Assembly: GCF_947581785.1 (NCBI RefSeq)
Contig: NZ_CANPVO010000047.1
Location: forward strand, 1 to 64,000
Source of the DNA: Candidatus Palauibacter polyketidifaciens
GTDB lineage: Bacteria > Gemmatimonadota > Gemmatimonadetes > Palauibacterales > Palauibacteraceae
Length of the DNA: 64,000 bases
Reading direction: 5' to 3'
Below are positions 1 to 11,372 of the stretch, in pieces. How positions within the stretch are numbered: the stretch's first letter is position 1; every line of letters starts with the position of its first letter. The translations under genes and the position numbers were made by a program. The notes under the pieces are model-generated. The model made no database searches, was not told the DNA's origin, and saw nothing but the letters and a program-made list of their open reading frames with translations.

Positions 1-318
1 TTCGGCCTCGAGGTCGCCCGTGAGCTGATGGAAGATCCCGAACGCAGAGGTCACCTCGGTCGATTGCAGTCCGTTCGGATCGAAGAAAGTGAGCGTCATT
101 CGGCGCAGGTGAATCTCGTTGTCCTCGCGCCATTCCGCCGTGTCGGCTTCGACCACGGCGCGCCGGACGCCATCGCGCGTGACGAACGTCCGCATCCCCC
201 GCACGGCGGTGTCCACTCCCTCCGGCAGCGGTTCGCTCGCGGTCGGAGGCGCATCGCCGGACCCGCACGCAAGGAGAAACGGCAACAGCGAAACCCGGGC
301 GAACAGGCCGAGCCGCAC
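1..318 (-). CDS. lptC: LptC-family LPS export lipoprotein (partial, cut at window start)
   Basis: This reading frame starts at a GTG at 318 and runs off the window, giving the first 106 residues. The N-terminus is a lipoprotein signal: a short basic start, a hydrophobic stretch and a lipobox LLAC with Cys at about residue 18. A G-rich stretch (GGGGGGA) sits just upstream of the GTG. The body (TRDGVRRAVVEADTAEW, then LRRMTLTFFDPNG) matches the LptC pattern of short beta-strands describing the LPS bridge. LptC links the LptBFG transporter to LptA in the periplasm. Its place directly after kdsC is the classical kdsC-lptC order. The family assignment is by pattern from a partial sequence, so moderate to high confidence. 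Confidence 0.75.
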   Translation of the reverse strand, partial: MRLGLFARVSLLPFLLACGSGDAPPTASEPLPEGVDTAVRGMRTFVTRDGVRRAVVEADTAEWREDNEIHLRRMTLTFFDPNGLQSTEVTSAFGIFHQLTGDLEAE

Positions 319-382
319 CGGTCCCCCCGGCGCATCGACCCCGCTCGCCCGCGCCGGCGCGCAGTCCGCACCGGCCTCCCGT

Positions 383-961
383 TCAACCCGCAAACCGTCC
401 TCCTTCTCGAAACTCCGTCACCAGCCCGTCCCATTCCCCTCGGGCGACGAGCAGGGCCTCCGCGAATTCGCGCACGGCCCCTGCCCCGCCGGGCACCGTC
501 CCCACCCACACCGCGCCGGCCCGGACCTCGGGCACGGCGCCGACGACGGCGGCCGGCAACCCCACCCGCTCCATGACGGCGAGGTCCGTCAGATCGTCGC
601 CAAGGTGCGCAGCCTGGTCCCAGGTGCAACCGCGTCGCGCGAGCATACCCCGAAGCGCCGAAAGCTTTCCCCTTCCGGAACCGAGCGAAACCTCCGCGAT
701 ATCCAGCTCCCTCGCCCGCAGGCGGACGGCAGCGGATCGCTTGCCGCTGAGAAACGCAACCACGAGTCCCGCCCGCTGCATCATCCGGATCGCCAGGCCA
801 TCGAGTGCATGAAAACGACGCACGTCACGCGCGGCGCCGAGGGCGGAGTTCGAGTCCGCGCCGATCCAGATCGAACCGTCCGTGAGGACGCCGTCCACGT
901 CGAGGGAGACGAAGCGGACGGACTCGGCGAGTCGACGATCCATCGGGGGTCTCGGGCTCAT
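383..961 (-). CDS. kdsC: 3-deoxy-D-manno-octulosonate 8-phosphate phosphatase KdsC
   Basis: A HAD-superfamily phosphatase that removes phosphate from KDO 8-phosphate in LPS inner-core synthesis. Visible motifs are the nucleophile motif DVDGVLTDG near the N-terminus, the KDO-phosphatase signature SGKRSAAVRLRARELDI in the middle and the metal-binding GDDLTDLAVM near the C-terminus. The length of 192 residues is normal for KdsC, a cytoplasmic C0-type HAD tetramer. The start at 961 lies 13 bases after the kdsA stop. A second ATG at 943 (MDRRLAES) is equally plausible because the conserved fold starts right after it. It is the fourth KDO gene of the kdsB-pyrG-kdsA-kdsC-lptC run. Confidence 0.93.
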   Translation of the reverse strand: MSPRPPMDRRLAESVRFVSLDVDGVLTDGSIWIGADSNSALGAARDVRRFHALDGLAIRMMQRAGLVVAFLSGKRSAAVRLRARELDIAEVSLGSGRGKLSALRGMLARRGCTWDQAAHLGDDLTDLAVMERVGLPAAVVGAVPEVRAGAVWVGTVPGGAGAVREFAEALLVARGEWDGLVTEFREGGRFAG

Positions 962-974
962 GGGTACCGGGCTC

Positions 975-4233
<3,259 letters not shown>

Positions 4234-4308
4234 CGCTGGGGAGGCCGGGAGACGGTCCGGAGCGGCATCGCGAAAAGCTAGACTTGCGCTCCGGGGTTGT
4301 CAAAAGAA

Positions 4309-5916
4309 TCAGCGCGGCGGCGGCATCCGGCCGGGTCGCGCGGAGCGGCGGGTTCGGACCTCCACGAAGCCGATAAGACCGGGATCTCCGGGCTCCGCCG
4401 TGGAGCCGGCGGCGGCCCCGAATTCGAGCCGGAAATCCCACATCCGCAGGGCGAGTCCCCCCTGGATCGAGCCGTACAGATCGAAGTCGCCGTGTTCCGA
4501 ACCGACGCCCCCGACGCTGCCGCGTGCGAAGGCGTCCAACCCCCCGAGTGCCGCATCGCCGAGAAGCGGGATCGCATAGGTCGTTTCGGCGTAGAGCAGG
4601 CGCGGGCCGCGCAGACCCCGCAGCGGCATCGTGGGCAGGGTCCCGATGCCCCCGATCGTCGAGTAGCGCTGCTCGGGCAGGAGGCCGGTGACGTCGAGGC
4701 GTCCGATCGCGAACGCTTCCACGGCATGCCCCGACGGCGTCACGCGGCGGAGAGAGAAGCGCCCCTCCAGCAGCAGGAAGTCGTACAGGCGGGGGGGAAT
4801 GTTCGGAGTCCCCGGGATCGCGGGCCCAACCTCAATCCGCCGAATATCATCCTCGAATCCGGCCTCGGCGGCGAGCCCGAACGCCATGTGCCCGCCGCGG
4901 CCGGCGACGGCCCAATCAAAACCCAGACGCCCGAACCAGATACTCCCGCTGTTGATGAACAGAGCCGGCTCGAACCACTCGACGGCGTTGGTGTACTCCC
5001 CGCCGATGAGGACGGTCACGTTGCGGCGGCGGACCGATTCCGCTTCCTCCCTTCCTCCGGCGACGACGACGCGCCAGCGGGGCGCATCCTCCCACACGGG
5101 CGGCTCGGGCGACACCCACTCCAGTTCCAGTCCGAACTCCTTCGCGTCGTAGTGGTTGCGCACATCGTCGGCCGCGACGAAGTGCGCCAGGCTGTTGTAC
5201 CACACCGGCCGGATCCAGTTGTCGTTGCTCACGGTCGCGCTGGTCGCGTACAGGCCCAGTCGGACGCGCTCGCCGAGGAGCCACGAGTTGTGGAGGCGGT
5301 AGTCCACATCCCCGCGGGCGGGGATCCACGTGATGCCGCCCGCGAGTTCGGGCCGGCCGGGAACGGCGGAGAGGCGGGCCAACGCGCCGACCGGGAAGGC
5401 GAGGCCGTTCACGCGGTCGTAGGTGGGGAGATGGAAGCCGTACGTGCCGTCGAATTCGAAGGCGGGGTCCGGGTCGATCTCCGGGATGATCTCGAAACCG
5501 CCCCGCGTGGGCCGGACGCGCAGCGGTTCGTTCGGACGATACGTGACGGCTCCCTCGACTTCCGCCACGTCCGAGTCGTAGAACCCTCCCCCGAGCACGA
5601 CCACGTCCCCCGTGATGGAGGCGCCGGAGCGAAGGAAGAGGTCGCCGTCGACGACATAGAGATCGCCCTCGATCCGTCCCGCGATGCGCGCCGTACCTTC
5701 GAGCAGAAGGACGGCTTCCGGCACCGTGTCTCCCCGCGCCAGGACCGTGTCCGTCGTCCACACCGTGAAGCCGCCGGCTTCGAGGAAGGCCTCGAGCGCC
5801 GCCTGCGCTTCCGACCGCGGCTCCTCCGCCAGCCACACCTCCTGCCCGTCCGCCGCGGCCGGCACTCCGGCGGCCGAAGCCGCGGCGAGCGCGGCCGCGA
5901 GGCCGAGGCGCTTCAC
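4309..5916 (-). CDS. outer-membrane beta-barrel protein with N-terminal bactofilin-like segment
   Basis: A 535-residue exported protein of unknown specific role. A GTG start at 5916 overlaps the stop of the nitroreductase gene (GTGA) and gives a signal peptide of about 22 residues rich in Ala and Leu. Residues about 65-125 hold short beta repeats (TARIAGRIEGDLYVVDGDLF, then SGASITGDVVVLGGG) like polymer-forming bactofilin or right-handed beta-helix rungs. The rest, from about residue 150, alternates aromatic and polar residues as in a transmembrane barrel, with a penultimate strand GLIGFVEVRTRR. A specific family was not recognised. The neighbours are KDO/LPS genes, so an envelope role is likely. 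Confidence 0.7.
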   Translation of the reverse strand: MKRLGLAAALAAASAAGVPAAADGQEVWLAEEPRSEAQAALEAFLEAGGFTVWTTDTVLARGDTVPEAVLLLEGTARIAGRIEGDLYVVDGDLFLRSGASITGDVVVLGGGFYDSDVAEVEGAVTYRPNEPLRVRPTRGGFEIIPEIDPDPAFEFDGTYGFHLPTYDRVNGLAFPVGALARLSAVPGRPELAGGITWIPARGDVDYRLHNSWLLGERVRLGLYATSATVSNDNWIRPVWYNSLAHFVAADDVRNHYDAKEFGLELEWVSPEPPVWEDAPRWRVVVAGGREEAESVRRRNVTVLIGGEYTNAVEWFEPALFINSGSIWFGRLGFDWAVAGRGGHMAFGLAAEAGFEDDIRRIEVGPAIPGTPNIPPRLYDFLLLEGRFSLRRVTPSGHAVEAFAIGRLDVTGLLPEQRYSTIGGIGTLPTMPLRGLRGPRLLYAETTYAIPLLGDAALGGLDAFARGSVGGVGSEHGDFDLYGSIQGGLALRMWDFRLEFGAAAGSTAEPGDPGLIGFVEVRTRRSARPGRMPPPR

Positions 5917-6455
5917 TTCGCGGCCCTCACCGGCGTCCGCCAGCGGTCCCACGCGATCACCTCCTCGCGAGGCAGCCGCTCCGGCAGCTCCGCCAGCCCA
6001 TCGTGATATCCGAGGCAGAAGAGGGCCACGATCGGAACGTGCTCCGGCACGCTCAGGATCTCGCGGACGTCACCCTCCCGAAAGCCGTACACCCAGCTCG
6101 ACTGCACCCCTAGATCCGCCGCCGCCAGCATCATCGTCTGGGTCGCGGCGGCGAGATCCATGGCGAAGCTCGGGCGGCCCGTGCCGCTCACGTGCGAGTG
6201 GATCCGCGCGCAGCAGGCGACAACGACGGGCGCCGTCCTCACGTGCGGATGGTTGAAGGCGGCCGCGGCGATCCTGTGGCGCGCGAGCGCCTCCTGCACG
6301 ACGACGAGGCGCCATGGCTGCGCCTCCCGAGCGGACGAGGCGTAGCGTGCCGCCTCCAGCACCGCCTCCACGACCTCGGGTTCGACGAGCCGGTCGCGGA
6401 AGCGCTTGACCGGACGCCGGTTGCGCGACAGGTGGAGGAGGCGGGTCAACCTCAT
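5913..6455 (-). CDS. nitroreductase-family flavoprotein
   Basis: A 180-residue protein of the FMN-dependent nitroreductase fold. The N-terminal NRRPVKRFRDR corresponds to the family RRSIRxF phosphate-binding element, followed by EAARYASSAREAQPW (usual form APSxxNxQPW). The central segment carries DLAAATQTMMLAAADLGVQSSWV, and the C-terminal third has VPIVALFCLGY. Such proteins reduce nitro groups, quinones or other acceptors with NAD(P)H, but the substrate cannot be read from sequence. It is cytoplasmic and lies between a Xer recombinase and an outer-membrane protein, which gives no clear functional hint. Confidence 0.88.
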   Translation of the reverse strand: MRLTRLLHLSRNRRPVKRFRDRLVEPEVVEAVLEAARYASSAREAQPWRLVVVQEALARHRIAAAAFNHPHVRTAPVVVACCARIHSHVSGTGRPSFAMDLAAATQTMMLAAADLGVQSSWVYGFREGDVREILSVPEHVPIVALFCLGYHDGLAELPERLPREEVIAWDRWRTPVRAAK

Positions 6456-6464
6456 GAGCGTCGC

Positions 6465-7379
6465 CTACCCGCGCGGATGGTGGCTGCGGTGCATCTGGCG
6501 CAGGTGCGACCGGTCCACGTGCGTGTAGATCTCGGTCGTCGAGATGTCTGCATGTCCGAGCATCTCCTGGACCGACGCGAGGTCGGCCCCCCCCTCCAGC
6601 AGGTGAGTCGCAAAGCTGTGGCGCAGCGTGTGGGGCGTCACGCGCTTCAGGATGCCGGCACGTTCGACGTGGCGGCGCAGAATCTTCCAGACGCCCATCC
6701 GGCTCAACGGAAACCCCCGGGCATTGAGGAAGATGTGTCCGGCGGATCGCCCCCGGTCGAGCGCCGGTCTGGTGGTTCGAAGGTATCGGCGCACCGCCGA
6801 GCGCGCAGCCGCGCCGACGGGAACGAACCTCTCCTTTCCCCCCTTCCCTCGCACGCGCACGAGGGCTTCCTCCAGATCGAGTTCCCTTCCCTGCAGGGCG
6901 ACGAGTTCCGACACCCGGAGCCCACAGCCGTAGAGCATCTCGAGCATCGCCTCGTCCCGCGGCGCCGTGCGGCTCTCCGGGTCCGTCGCTCCGATCAGCG
7001 CCTCGATCTCGTGGACGGAAAGCACGTCGGGCAGAGAGCGCCCCGCCTTGGGCGCTTCGAGGCGTTCGCTCGGATCGGACTCGATCGCGTTCTCGACGAT
7101 GAGGAAGCGGAAGTAGCCGCGCAGCGCATACACAGTGCGCGCGACGCTCGAGGCCGCTCGTCCCTCCCCGGCCAGGCGAGCGACGTGGTCGCGGAGAAGT
7201 CCGTACGTGACTCCGGCCGGCTCCGCGACGCCCTCCGAAACCGCGAACGCCGCGAAGCGCCGGGCCTCGCGCAGATACGCGTCGATGGTGCGCGGGGAGA
7301 GCCCCCGCTCGAAGCCGAGGTGGTCGCGGAAGGACTCGAGGTGGAAGGCGCGCTCGATCCCCGGGCTTTCTCCGGTCAC
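6465..7379 (-). CDS. xerD: tyrosine site-specific recombinase, XerC/XerD type
   Basis: A 304-residue integrase of the size of chromosomal dimer-resolution recombinases. The N-terminal SAM-like core-binding domain spans about residues 10-95. The catalytic domain has Arg in CGLRVSEL, Lys in VRGKGGKERFVPVG, HTLRHSFATHLLEGG, GHADISTTEIYTHV with the Tyr nucleophile, and the C-terminal HPRG tail. The GTG start at 7379 overlaps the dedA stop as GTGA; the longer frame upstream belongs to dedA antisense context. No partner recombinase or dif-like site was recognised here. XerD is favoured over XerC by the DISTTEIYTHV form, but the distinction is tentative. Confidence 0.92.
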   Translation of the reverse strand: MTGESPGIERAFHLESFRDHLGFERGLSPRTIDAYLREARRFAAFAVSEGVAEPAGVTYGLLRDHVARLAGEGRAASSVARTVYALRGYFRFLIVENAIESDPSERLEAPKAGRSLPDVLSVHEIEALIGATDPESRTAPRDEAMLEMLYGCGLRVSELVALQGRELDLEEALVRVRGKGGKERFVPVGAAARSAVRRYLRTTRPALDRGRSAGHIFLNARGFPLSRMGVWKILRRHVERAGILKRVTPHTLRHSFATHLLEGGADLASVQEMLGHADISTTEIYTHVDRSHLRQMHRSHHPRG

Positions 7380-8068
7380 GGCGGCACCCGCGGCCCGTCG
7401 GCGTCGCCGCCGGAGTCGTCGTCGGGCTCCGTGGACGCCGGTGGAGCCTCCTCCCGCCGGCTTCGGACCCACCAGCCGACGATGCCGCCGATGAGGACGA
7501 CGGCCACGACGAGGAGCCACGCGTTCACCTGGCCGAGAAGCGCCATGAGGCGGTCCACGTTTCGCGAGGCGAACATCCCGCCCGCGAGCATAAGCCCGTT
7601 CCAGAGGAGCGAGGCGGCGACGACCGGGGCCATCGCACGCACCGCCCCCAACCCCGTGAAGCCCGCGAAGGTGGGGACGACCACACGCAGCACCGGCAGG
7701 CAGCGGGCGAAGAAGATGGCCCACAACCCGTGCCGCTCGTAGAAGAGGGTCAGGCGCCGGAACTGGTGCGGGCGGAGGAGGCGCCGCCCCCACCGGGTCT
7801 CGAACGCCCCTCGGCCGTGCCGGCGCGCGAACCCGAAGACGACCATGGCGCCGCCGGAGTTCGCGATCCACGCGCAGAGGAGGACGGGGAGAGGCTGCAG
7901 GGAGCCCCGGTCCGCAAGCACGGCGCCGAGTACGACGAAGGTGTCGGACGGGACGGGCGGAAAGATGTTCTCGAGAGCGGACCCGACGGTGATGAGCGCG
8001 TAGGCCGTGACCGCCGGGAGGGCGATAAGGAAGTCGAGGAGGGGTTGAACGCCGGGGACCTCAGTCAC
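7376..8068 (-). CDS. DedA/SNARE-associated family membrane protein
   Basis: A 230-residue inner-membrane protein of the DedA family, whose members act as flippases or scramblases for undecaprenyl phosphate or phospholipids. The N-terminal ENIFPPVPSDTFVVLGAVLA re-entrant motif and the conserved FARCLPVLRVVVPTFAGFTGL motif are clear. At least four hydrophobic segments are seen, the last near residues 185-205, followed by a charged cytoplasmic tail. Translation starts at a GTG overlapping the ispF stop by eight bases. Which lipid is moved is not visible from sequence. Confidence 0.88.
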   Translation of the reverse strand: MTEVPGVQPLLDFLIALPAVTAYALITVGSALENIFPPVPSDTFVVLGAVLADRGSLQPLPVLLCAWIANSGGAMVVFGFARRHGRGAFETRWGRRLLRPHQFRRLTLFYERHGLWAIFFARCLPVLRVVVPTFAGFTGLGAVRAMAPVVAASLLWNGLMLAGGMFASRNVDRLMALLGQVNAWLLVVAVVLIGGIVGWWVRSRREEAPPASTEPDDDSGGDADGPRVPP

Positions 8069-8549
8069 CGTCCCCCTCGGCCCCGGACACCGTGGCGACC
8101 GCGATGGCGGCGAGGCCCTCGCCCCGTCCGATCCATCCCATCCCCTCGTTCGACTTTCCCTTCACCGACACGCCGCCCGGCCCCGTGCCGAGCGCCCGGC
8201 CGAGCCGCTCCCGCATCGCCTCGGCGTGTGGCCCGATGCGCGGCCGCTCGGCGATGACGGTCGCGTCGACGTTCACGACCCGGAGTCCCCCCTCGCGCAG
8301 TCGGCACACCGCCTGGGCGAGAAGTTCGACGGAGTCGGCGCCTTCGTACGCGGGGTCCGTGTCCGGGAAGAGCGCGCCGATGTCCCCGAGGCCCGCCGCG
8401 CCCAGGAGCGCATCCGTAATCGCGTGCGCAACCGCGTCCCCATCGGAGTGTCCCTTGAGTCCGGGCGCGTTCGGGATCGACACGCCCCCCAGCACGAGGG
8501 GCCGCGTCTCATCGAAACGGTGGGAATCGTACCCGACGCCGGTTCGCAC
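8061..8549 (-). CDS. ispF: 2-C-methyl-D-erythritol 2,4-cyclodiphosphate synthase
   Basis: Fifth enzyme of the MEP isoprenoid pathway, forming the cyclic diphosphate. The GTG start at 8549 was chosen because a GGAGG lies eight bases upstream and it gives 162 residues, the family norm. The metal-binding GVGYDSHRF is at the N-terminus, followed by HSDGDAVAHAITDALLGAAG and the IGALFPDTDPAYEGADS loop. The C-terminal KGKSNEGMGWIGRGEG is also conserved. Its pathway partner ispD is in the same window near 49 kb but not adjacent, unlike many bacteria. Confidence 0.95.
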   Translation of the reverse strand: MRTGVGYDSHRFDETRPLVLGGVSIPNAPGLKGHSDGDAVAHAITDALLGAAGLGDIGALFPDTDPAYEGADSVELLAQAVCRLREGGLRVVNVDATVIAERPRIGPHAEAMRERLGRALGTGPGGVSVKGKSNEGMGWIGRGEGLAAIAVATVSGAEGDGD

Positions 8550-8578
8550 CGGACGAACCTCCGAGCGGCCGGTCTGCG

Positions 8579-8980
8579 CTAGCCCCTCGCGCCCAGGATG
8601 CGGAGAGCGAGATGGGCCGCGTTCTTCGCGTTGTCGATGCCGACGGCGGCGACGGGGACGCCCGGCGGCATCTGCGCACACGAGAGGAGCGCGTCGAGCC
8701 CGCCGAGCGTGCCCGCCGAAACGGGAACGCCGATCACCGGCAGCGACGTGTGCGCCGCCACGACGCCGGGGAGCGCCGCCGACAGTCCCGCCCCGCAGAT
8801 CACGACGGAATGGCCGGCCGCCGCCGCGCCCTCCGCCAAGTCCGCGGTCCGCTTCGGCTGCCGGTGGGCCGAACTCACCTCGACCTGCACCTCCACGCCG
8901 TTCTCCCGAAGGATCGCCACGCCCTTCTCCATCGTGGGCATGTCCGATTCCGACCCCATCATCACGAGTACCGAACTCAT
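8579..8980 (-). CDS. purE: N5-carboxyaminoimidazole ribonucleotide mutase
   Basis: Class I PurE, converting N5-CAIR to CAIR in purine synthesis. The conserved N-terminus VLVMMGSESDMPTMEKG and SSAHRQPKRT are clear, as is GAGLSAALPGVVAAHTSLPVIGVPV. The C-terminus ends soon after NAKNAAHLALRIL. At 133 residues it is shorter than the usual 160 or so, because the C-terminal helix tail is missing, but all active-site parts are present. No purK was found next to it; the neighbours are fabF and ispF. Confidence 0.95.
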   Translation of the reverse strand: MSSVLVMMGSESDMPTMEKGVAILRENGVEVQVEVSSAHRQPKRTADLAEGAAAAGHSVVICGAGLSAALPGVVAAHTSLPVIGVPVSAGTLGGLDALLSCAQMPPGVPVAAVGIDNAKNAAHLALRILGARG

Positions 8981-8984
8981 TCCT

Positions 8985-10235
8985 CTAGTCTCCGTTCCAG
9001 CGCCGAACGGCCAGACAGACGTTGTGGCCGCCGAACCCGAAAGAATTCGAGAGCGCGACCTCGACCTCCCGCTCGATCACCCCTCCGTGGGCGTATTCGA
9101 GATCGCACTCGGGATCCGCTTCCTCGAAGTTGATCGTGGGCGGGATGATCCCGTGCCTGCAGACGAGGGCTGAGATCGCCCCCTCGATGGCCCCCGCCGC
9201 TCCCAGCGTGTGTCCCGTCATCGACTTCGTCGAACCCACGACGATCGAGTAGGCGTGATCGCCCAGAACATCCTTGATCGCCTTCGTCTCCGAGACGTCG
9301 TTCGCGGGCGTCGAGGTCCCGTGCGCGTTGATGTACCCGATGTCCGTCGGGTCGACGCCCGCGTCGTCGAGCGCCTGTTCCATGGCGAGCCGCGCCCCCG
9401 ATCCATCCGGCACCGGCGCCGTCATGTGGTAGGCGTCCGCGCTCTGCCCGAAGCCCGCGAGTTCCCCGAGGATCAGGGCGCCGCGTGCCTTCGCGTGTTC
9501 CATCTCCTCGAGGATGAACATCCCCCCGCCTTCCCCGAGCACGAACCCGTCCCGGTGAGCGTCGAAGGGTCGCGAGGCCCGCTTCGGATCGTCATTGCGC
9601 GTCGACATCGCCCGCATGTTCGCGAAGCCGGCGACCGCGAGCGGCGTGATCGTGGACTCGCTGCCCCCCGTGATCATCACATCGGCCTCGCCGTTGCGGA
9701 TCGAGCGGAAGGCCAGCCCGACGGAGTGGCCGCTGGAGGCGCAGGCCGACACGGTCGCGTAGTTGGGGCCCTGCGCCCCGTATCGCATGGAAACCATGCC
9801 CGAAGCCATGTCCGGGATGAACATGGGGATGAAGAAGGGGGAGACGCGCCGCGGCCCGCCGGCGAGCAGCTTCTCGTGCTGAGCCTCGAGGAGCGGAAGC
9901 CCGCCGATCCCGACGCCGATGAGCACGCCGACCCGATCCGGAGGAAGCTCTCCGAACCCCTCCGCGAAGCCCGCCTCGGTCACGGCCTGGTCCGCCGCGG
10001 CCATCGCGAAGTGGAGGAAACGGTCCGCCCGCCGGGCATCCTTGCGGTCCATGTGCCGGGCCGGGTCGAAGTCCTTCACCTCGCAGGCGAAGCGCACCGA
10101 ATGGTCGGTGGTATCGAACTGCGTGATGGGCCCGGCGCCGCTCTCGCCGCGGATGAGCGCGTCCCAGGTCGAGTCGGGGTCGAGCCCGATCGGGGTGACG
10201 AGGCCAACCCCCGTGATCGCTACACGTCTTCTCAT
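8985..10235 (-). CDS. fabF: beta-ketoacyl-[acyl-carrier-protein] synthase II
   Basis: Elongating condensing enzyme of type II fatty acid synthesis. The 416 residues carry the start RRRVAITGVGLVTPIG, the active-site Cys in SACASSGHSVGLAF at about residue 165, and the His pairs in INAHGTSTPANDVSE and KSMTGHTLGAAGAIE. The end NSFGFGGHNVCLAVRRW is typical. It follows acpP by about 50 bases, as in the common fabG-acpP-fabF order. Of the condensing enzymes only this one is in the window. Confidence 0.97.
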   Translation of the reverse strand: MRRRVAITGVGLVTPIGLDPDSTWDALIRGESGAGPITQFDTTDHSVRFACEVKDFDPARHMDRKDARRADRFLHFAMAAADQAVTEAGFAEGFGELPPDRVGVLIGVGIGGLPLLEAQHEKLLAGGPRRVSPFFIPMFIPDMASGMVSMRYGAQGPNYATVSACASSGHSVGLAFRSIRNGEADVMITGGSESTITPLAVAGFANMRAMSTRNDDPKRASRPFDAHRDGFVLGEGGGMFILEEMEHAKARGALILGELAGFGQSADAYHMTAPVPDGSGARLAMEQALDDAGVDPTDIGYINAHGTSTPANDVSETKAIKDVLGDHAYSIVVGSTKSMTGHTLGAAGAIEGAISALVCRHGIIPPTINFEEADPECDLEYAHGGVIEREVEVALSNSFGFGGHNVCLAVRRWNGD

Positions 10236-10284
10236 GAAATGAAAGGCCTGCGGCTGCCGGCGGCCGGCGCGAAAGCCGCGATCC

Positions 10285-10515
10285 CTAGACCTTCTCGTTC
10301 AGGTAGGCGATGGCCTCCTCGACCGTCTGCATCCTCTCCGCGTCCTCATCCGGGATCTCGATCCCGAACTCCTCCTCGAAAGCCATCACGAGTTCGACGG
10401 TATCGAGCGAGTCGGCGCCCAGATCATCGACGAAGTTCGCGTCGTCCACCACCTTCTCCTGCTCCACGCCGAGTTCCTGCGCGATGATCTCCCGCACGCG
10501 TGCCGCGTTGTCCAT
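10285..10515 (-). CDS. acpP: acyl carrier protein
   Basis: A 76-residue acidic four-helix carrier protein holding the growing fatty acyl chain. The phosphopantetheine site is the Ser of [18 protein letters not shown], at about residue 36. A clear AGGAG ribosome-binding site lies eight bases upstream of the ATG. It sits between fabG (about 100 bases upstream) and fabF. Confidence 0.97.
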   Translation of the reverse strand: MDNAARVREIIAQELGVEQEKVVDDANFVDDLGADSLDTVELVMAFEEEFGIEIPDEDAERMQTVEEAIAYLNEKV

Positions 10516-10617
10516 GATTGCGTGTTCTCCTTGTATGAAGGGGACCGACCCGCGGCCCCGCCGTTTCCCGACCCTGTTCCAGCGATCGTACCGGCGACCG
10601 AATATGCCGCGTCGGCG

Positions 10618-11361
10618 CTACGACTGCATGACCATCCCGCCGTCGACGACGATCACCTGCCCGGTAACGTACGAAGCCCCGGGACCGACGAGAAATCGCA
10701 CCACCGTGGCGACATCTTCCGGGGACCCCGGCCGGCCGAGGGGAATCCTCTCCGACATGGCTTTTTGAACGCTCTCGGGCAGTCCGGAGGTCATGTCCGT
10801 GGCGATGAACCCCGGCGCGACGGCGTTGGCCCGCACACCGCGACTCGCAAGCTCCTGAGCGACGCTTCGGGTGAGCGAGATCAGGGCGGCTTTGGCCGCC
10901 GCATAGTTGGACTGGCCGCGGTTTCCCGTCAAGCCCACGACGCTGGAGATGTTCACGATGTTCCCGGTGCGCCGCTTCATCATGCCGCGGGCGACGGCCC
11001 GCATGAGATAGAACGCCCCCGACAGATTCGTATCGAGCACGGCGCGCCAGTCCTCGTCCTTGAGGCGGAGGACGATGTTGTCGCGCGTGATGCCCGCGTT
11101 GTTCACGAGGATCGTCGCGTCGCCGAGGCTCCCGGAGACGTCCGAGACGAGTCCCCGGCACGCCTCCGGATCGGAGACGTCGCAGCCGAAGCCCGCATGG
11201 CCCTCTCCCGGCAGGCGCTCGGCCACGGCCCGGGCCCGGTCCGCTCCGGTGCCGACCACGGCAACGCGCGCCCCTCCCCGGGCCAGTTCCGTCGCGATCG
11301 CGGTCCCGATGCCGCGCGTCGCTCCCGTGACGATGGCGATCTCCCCCGTCAATTCGCTCAT
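10618..11361 (-). CDS. fabG: 3-oxoacyl-[acyl-carrier-protein] reductase
   Basis: NADPH-dependent short-chain dehydrogenase of fatty acid elongation. The 247 residues show the Rossmann motif VTGATRGIGTAIA, the NNAGITRD motif, and catalytic Ser, Tyr and Lys in NISSVVGLTGNRGQSNYAAAKAA. The end SYVTGQVIVVDGGMVMQS is FabG-like. Position between fabD and acpP supports the specific assignment within the large SDR family. Confidence 0.96.
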   Translation of the reverse strand: MSELTGEIAIVTGATRGIGTAIATELARGGARVAVVGTGADRARAVAERLPGEGHAGFGCDVSDPEACRGLVSDVSGSLGDATILVNNAGITRDNIVLRLKDEDWRAVLDTNLSGAFYLMRAVARGMMKRRTGNIVNISSVVGLTGNRGQSNYAAAKAALISLTRSVAQELASRGVRANAVAPGFIATDMTSGLPESVQKAMSERIPLGRPGSPEDVATVVRFLVGPGASYVTGQVIVVDGGMVMQS

Positions 11362-11372
11362 TCAGGCACCCT

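Noticed and set aside
6465-7379. Xer-type recombinase as a sign of a mobile element
   Set aside because: It has the housekeeping Xer size and is embedded in coupled core genes, with no attachment site repeats, cargo or composition change.
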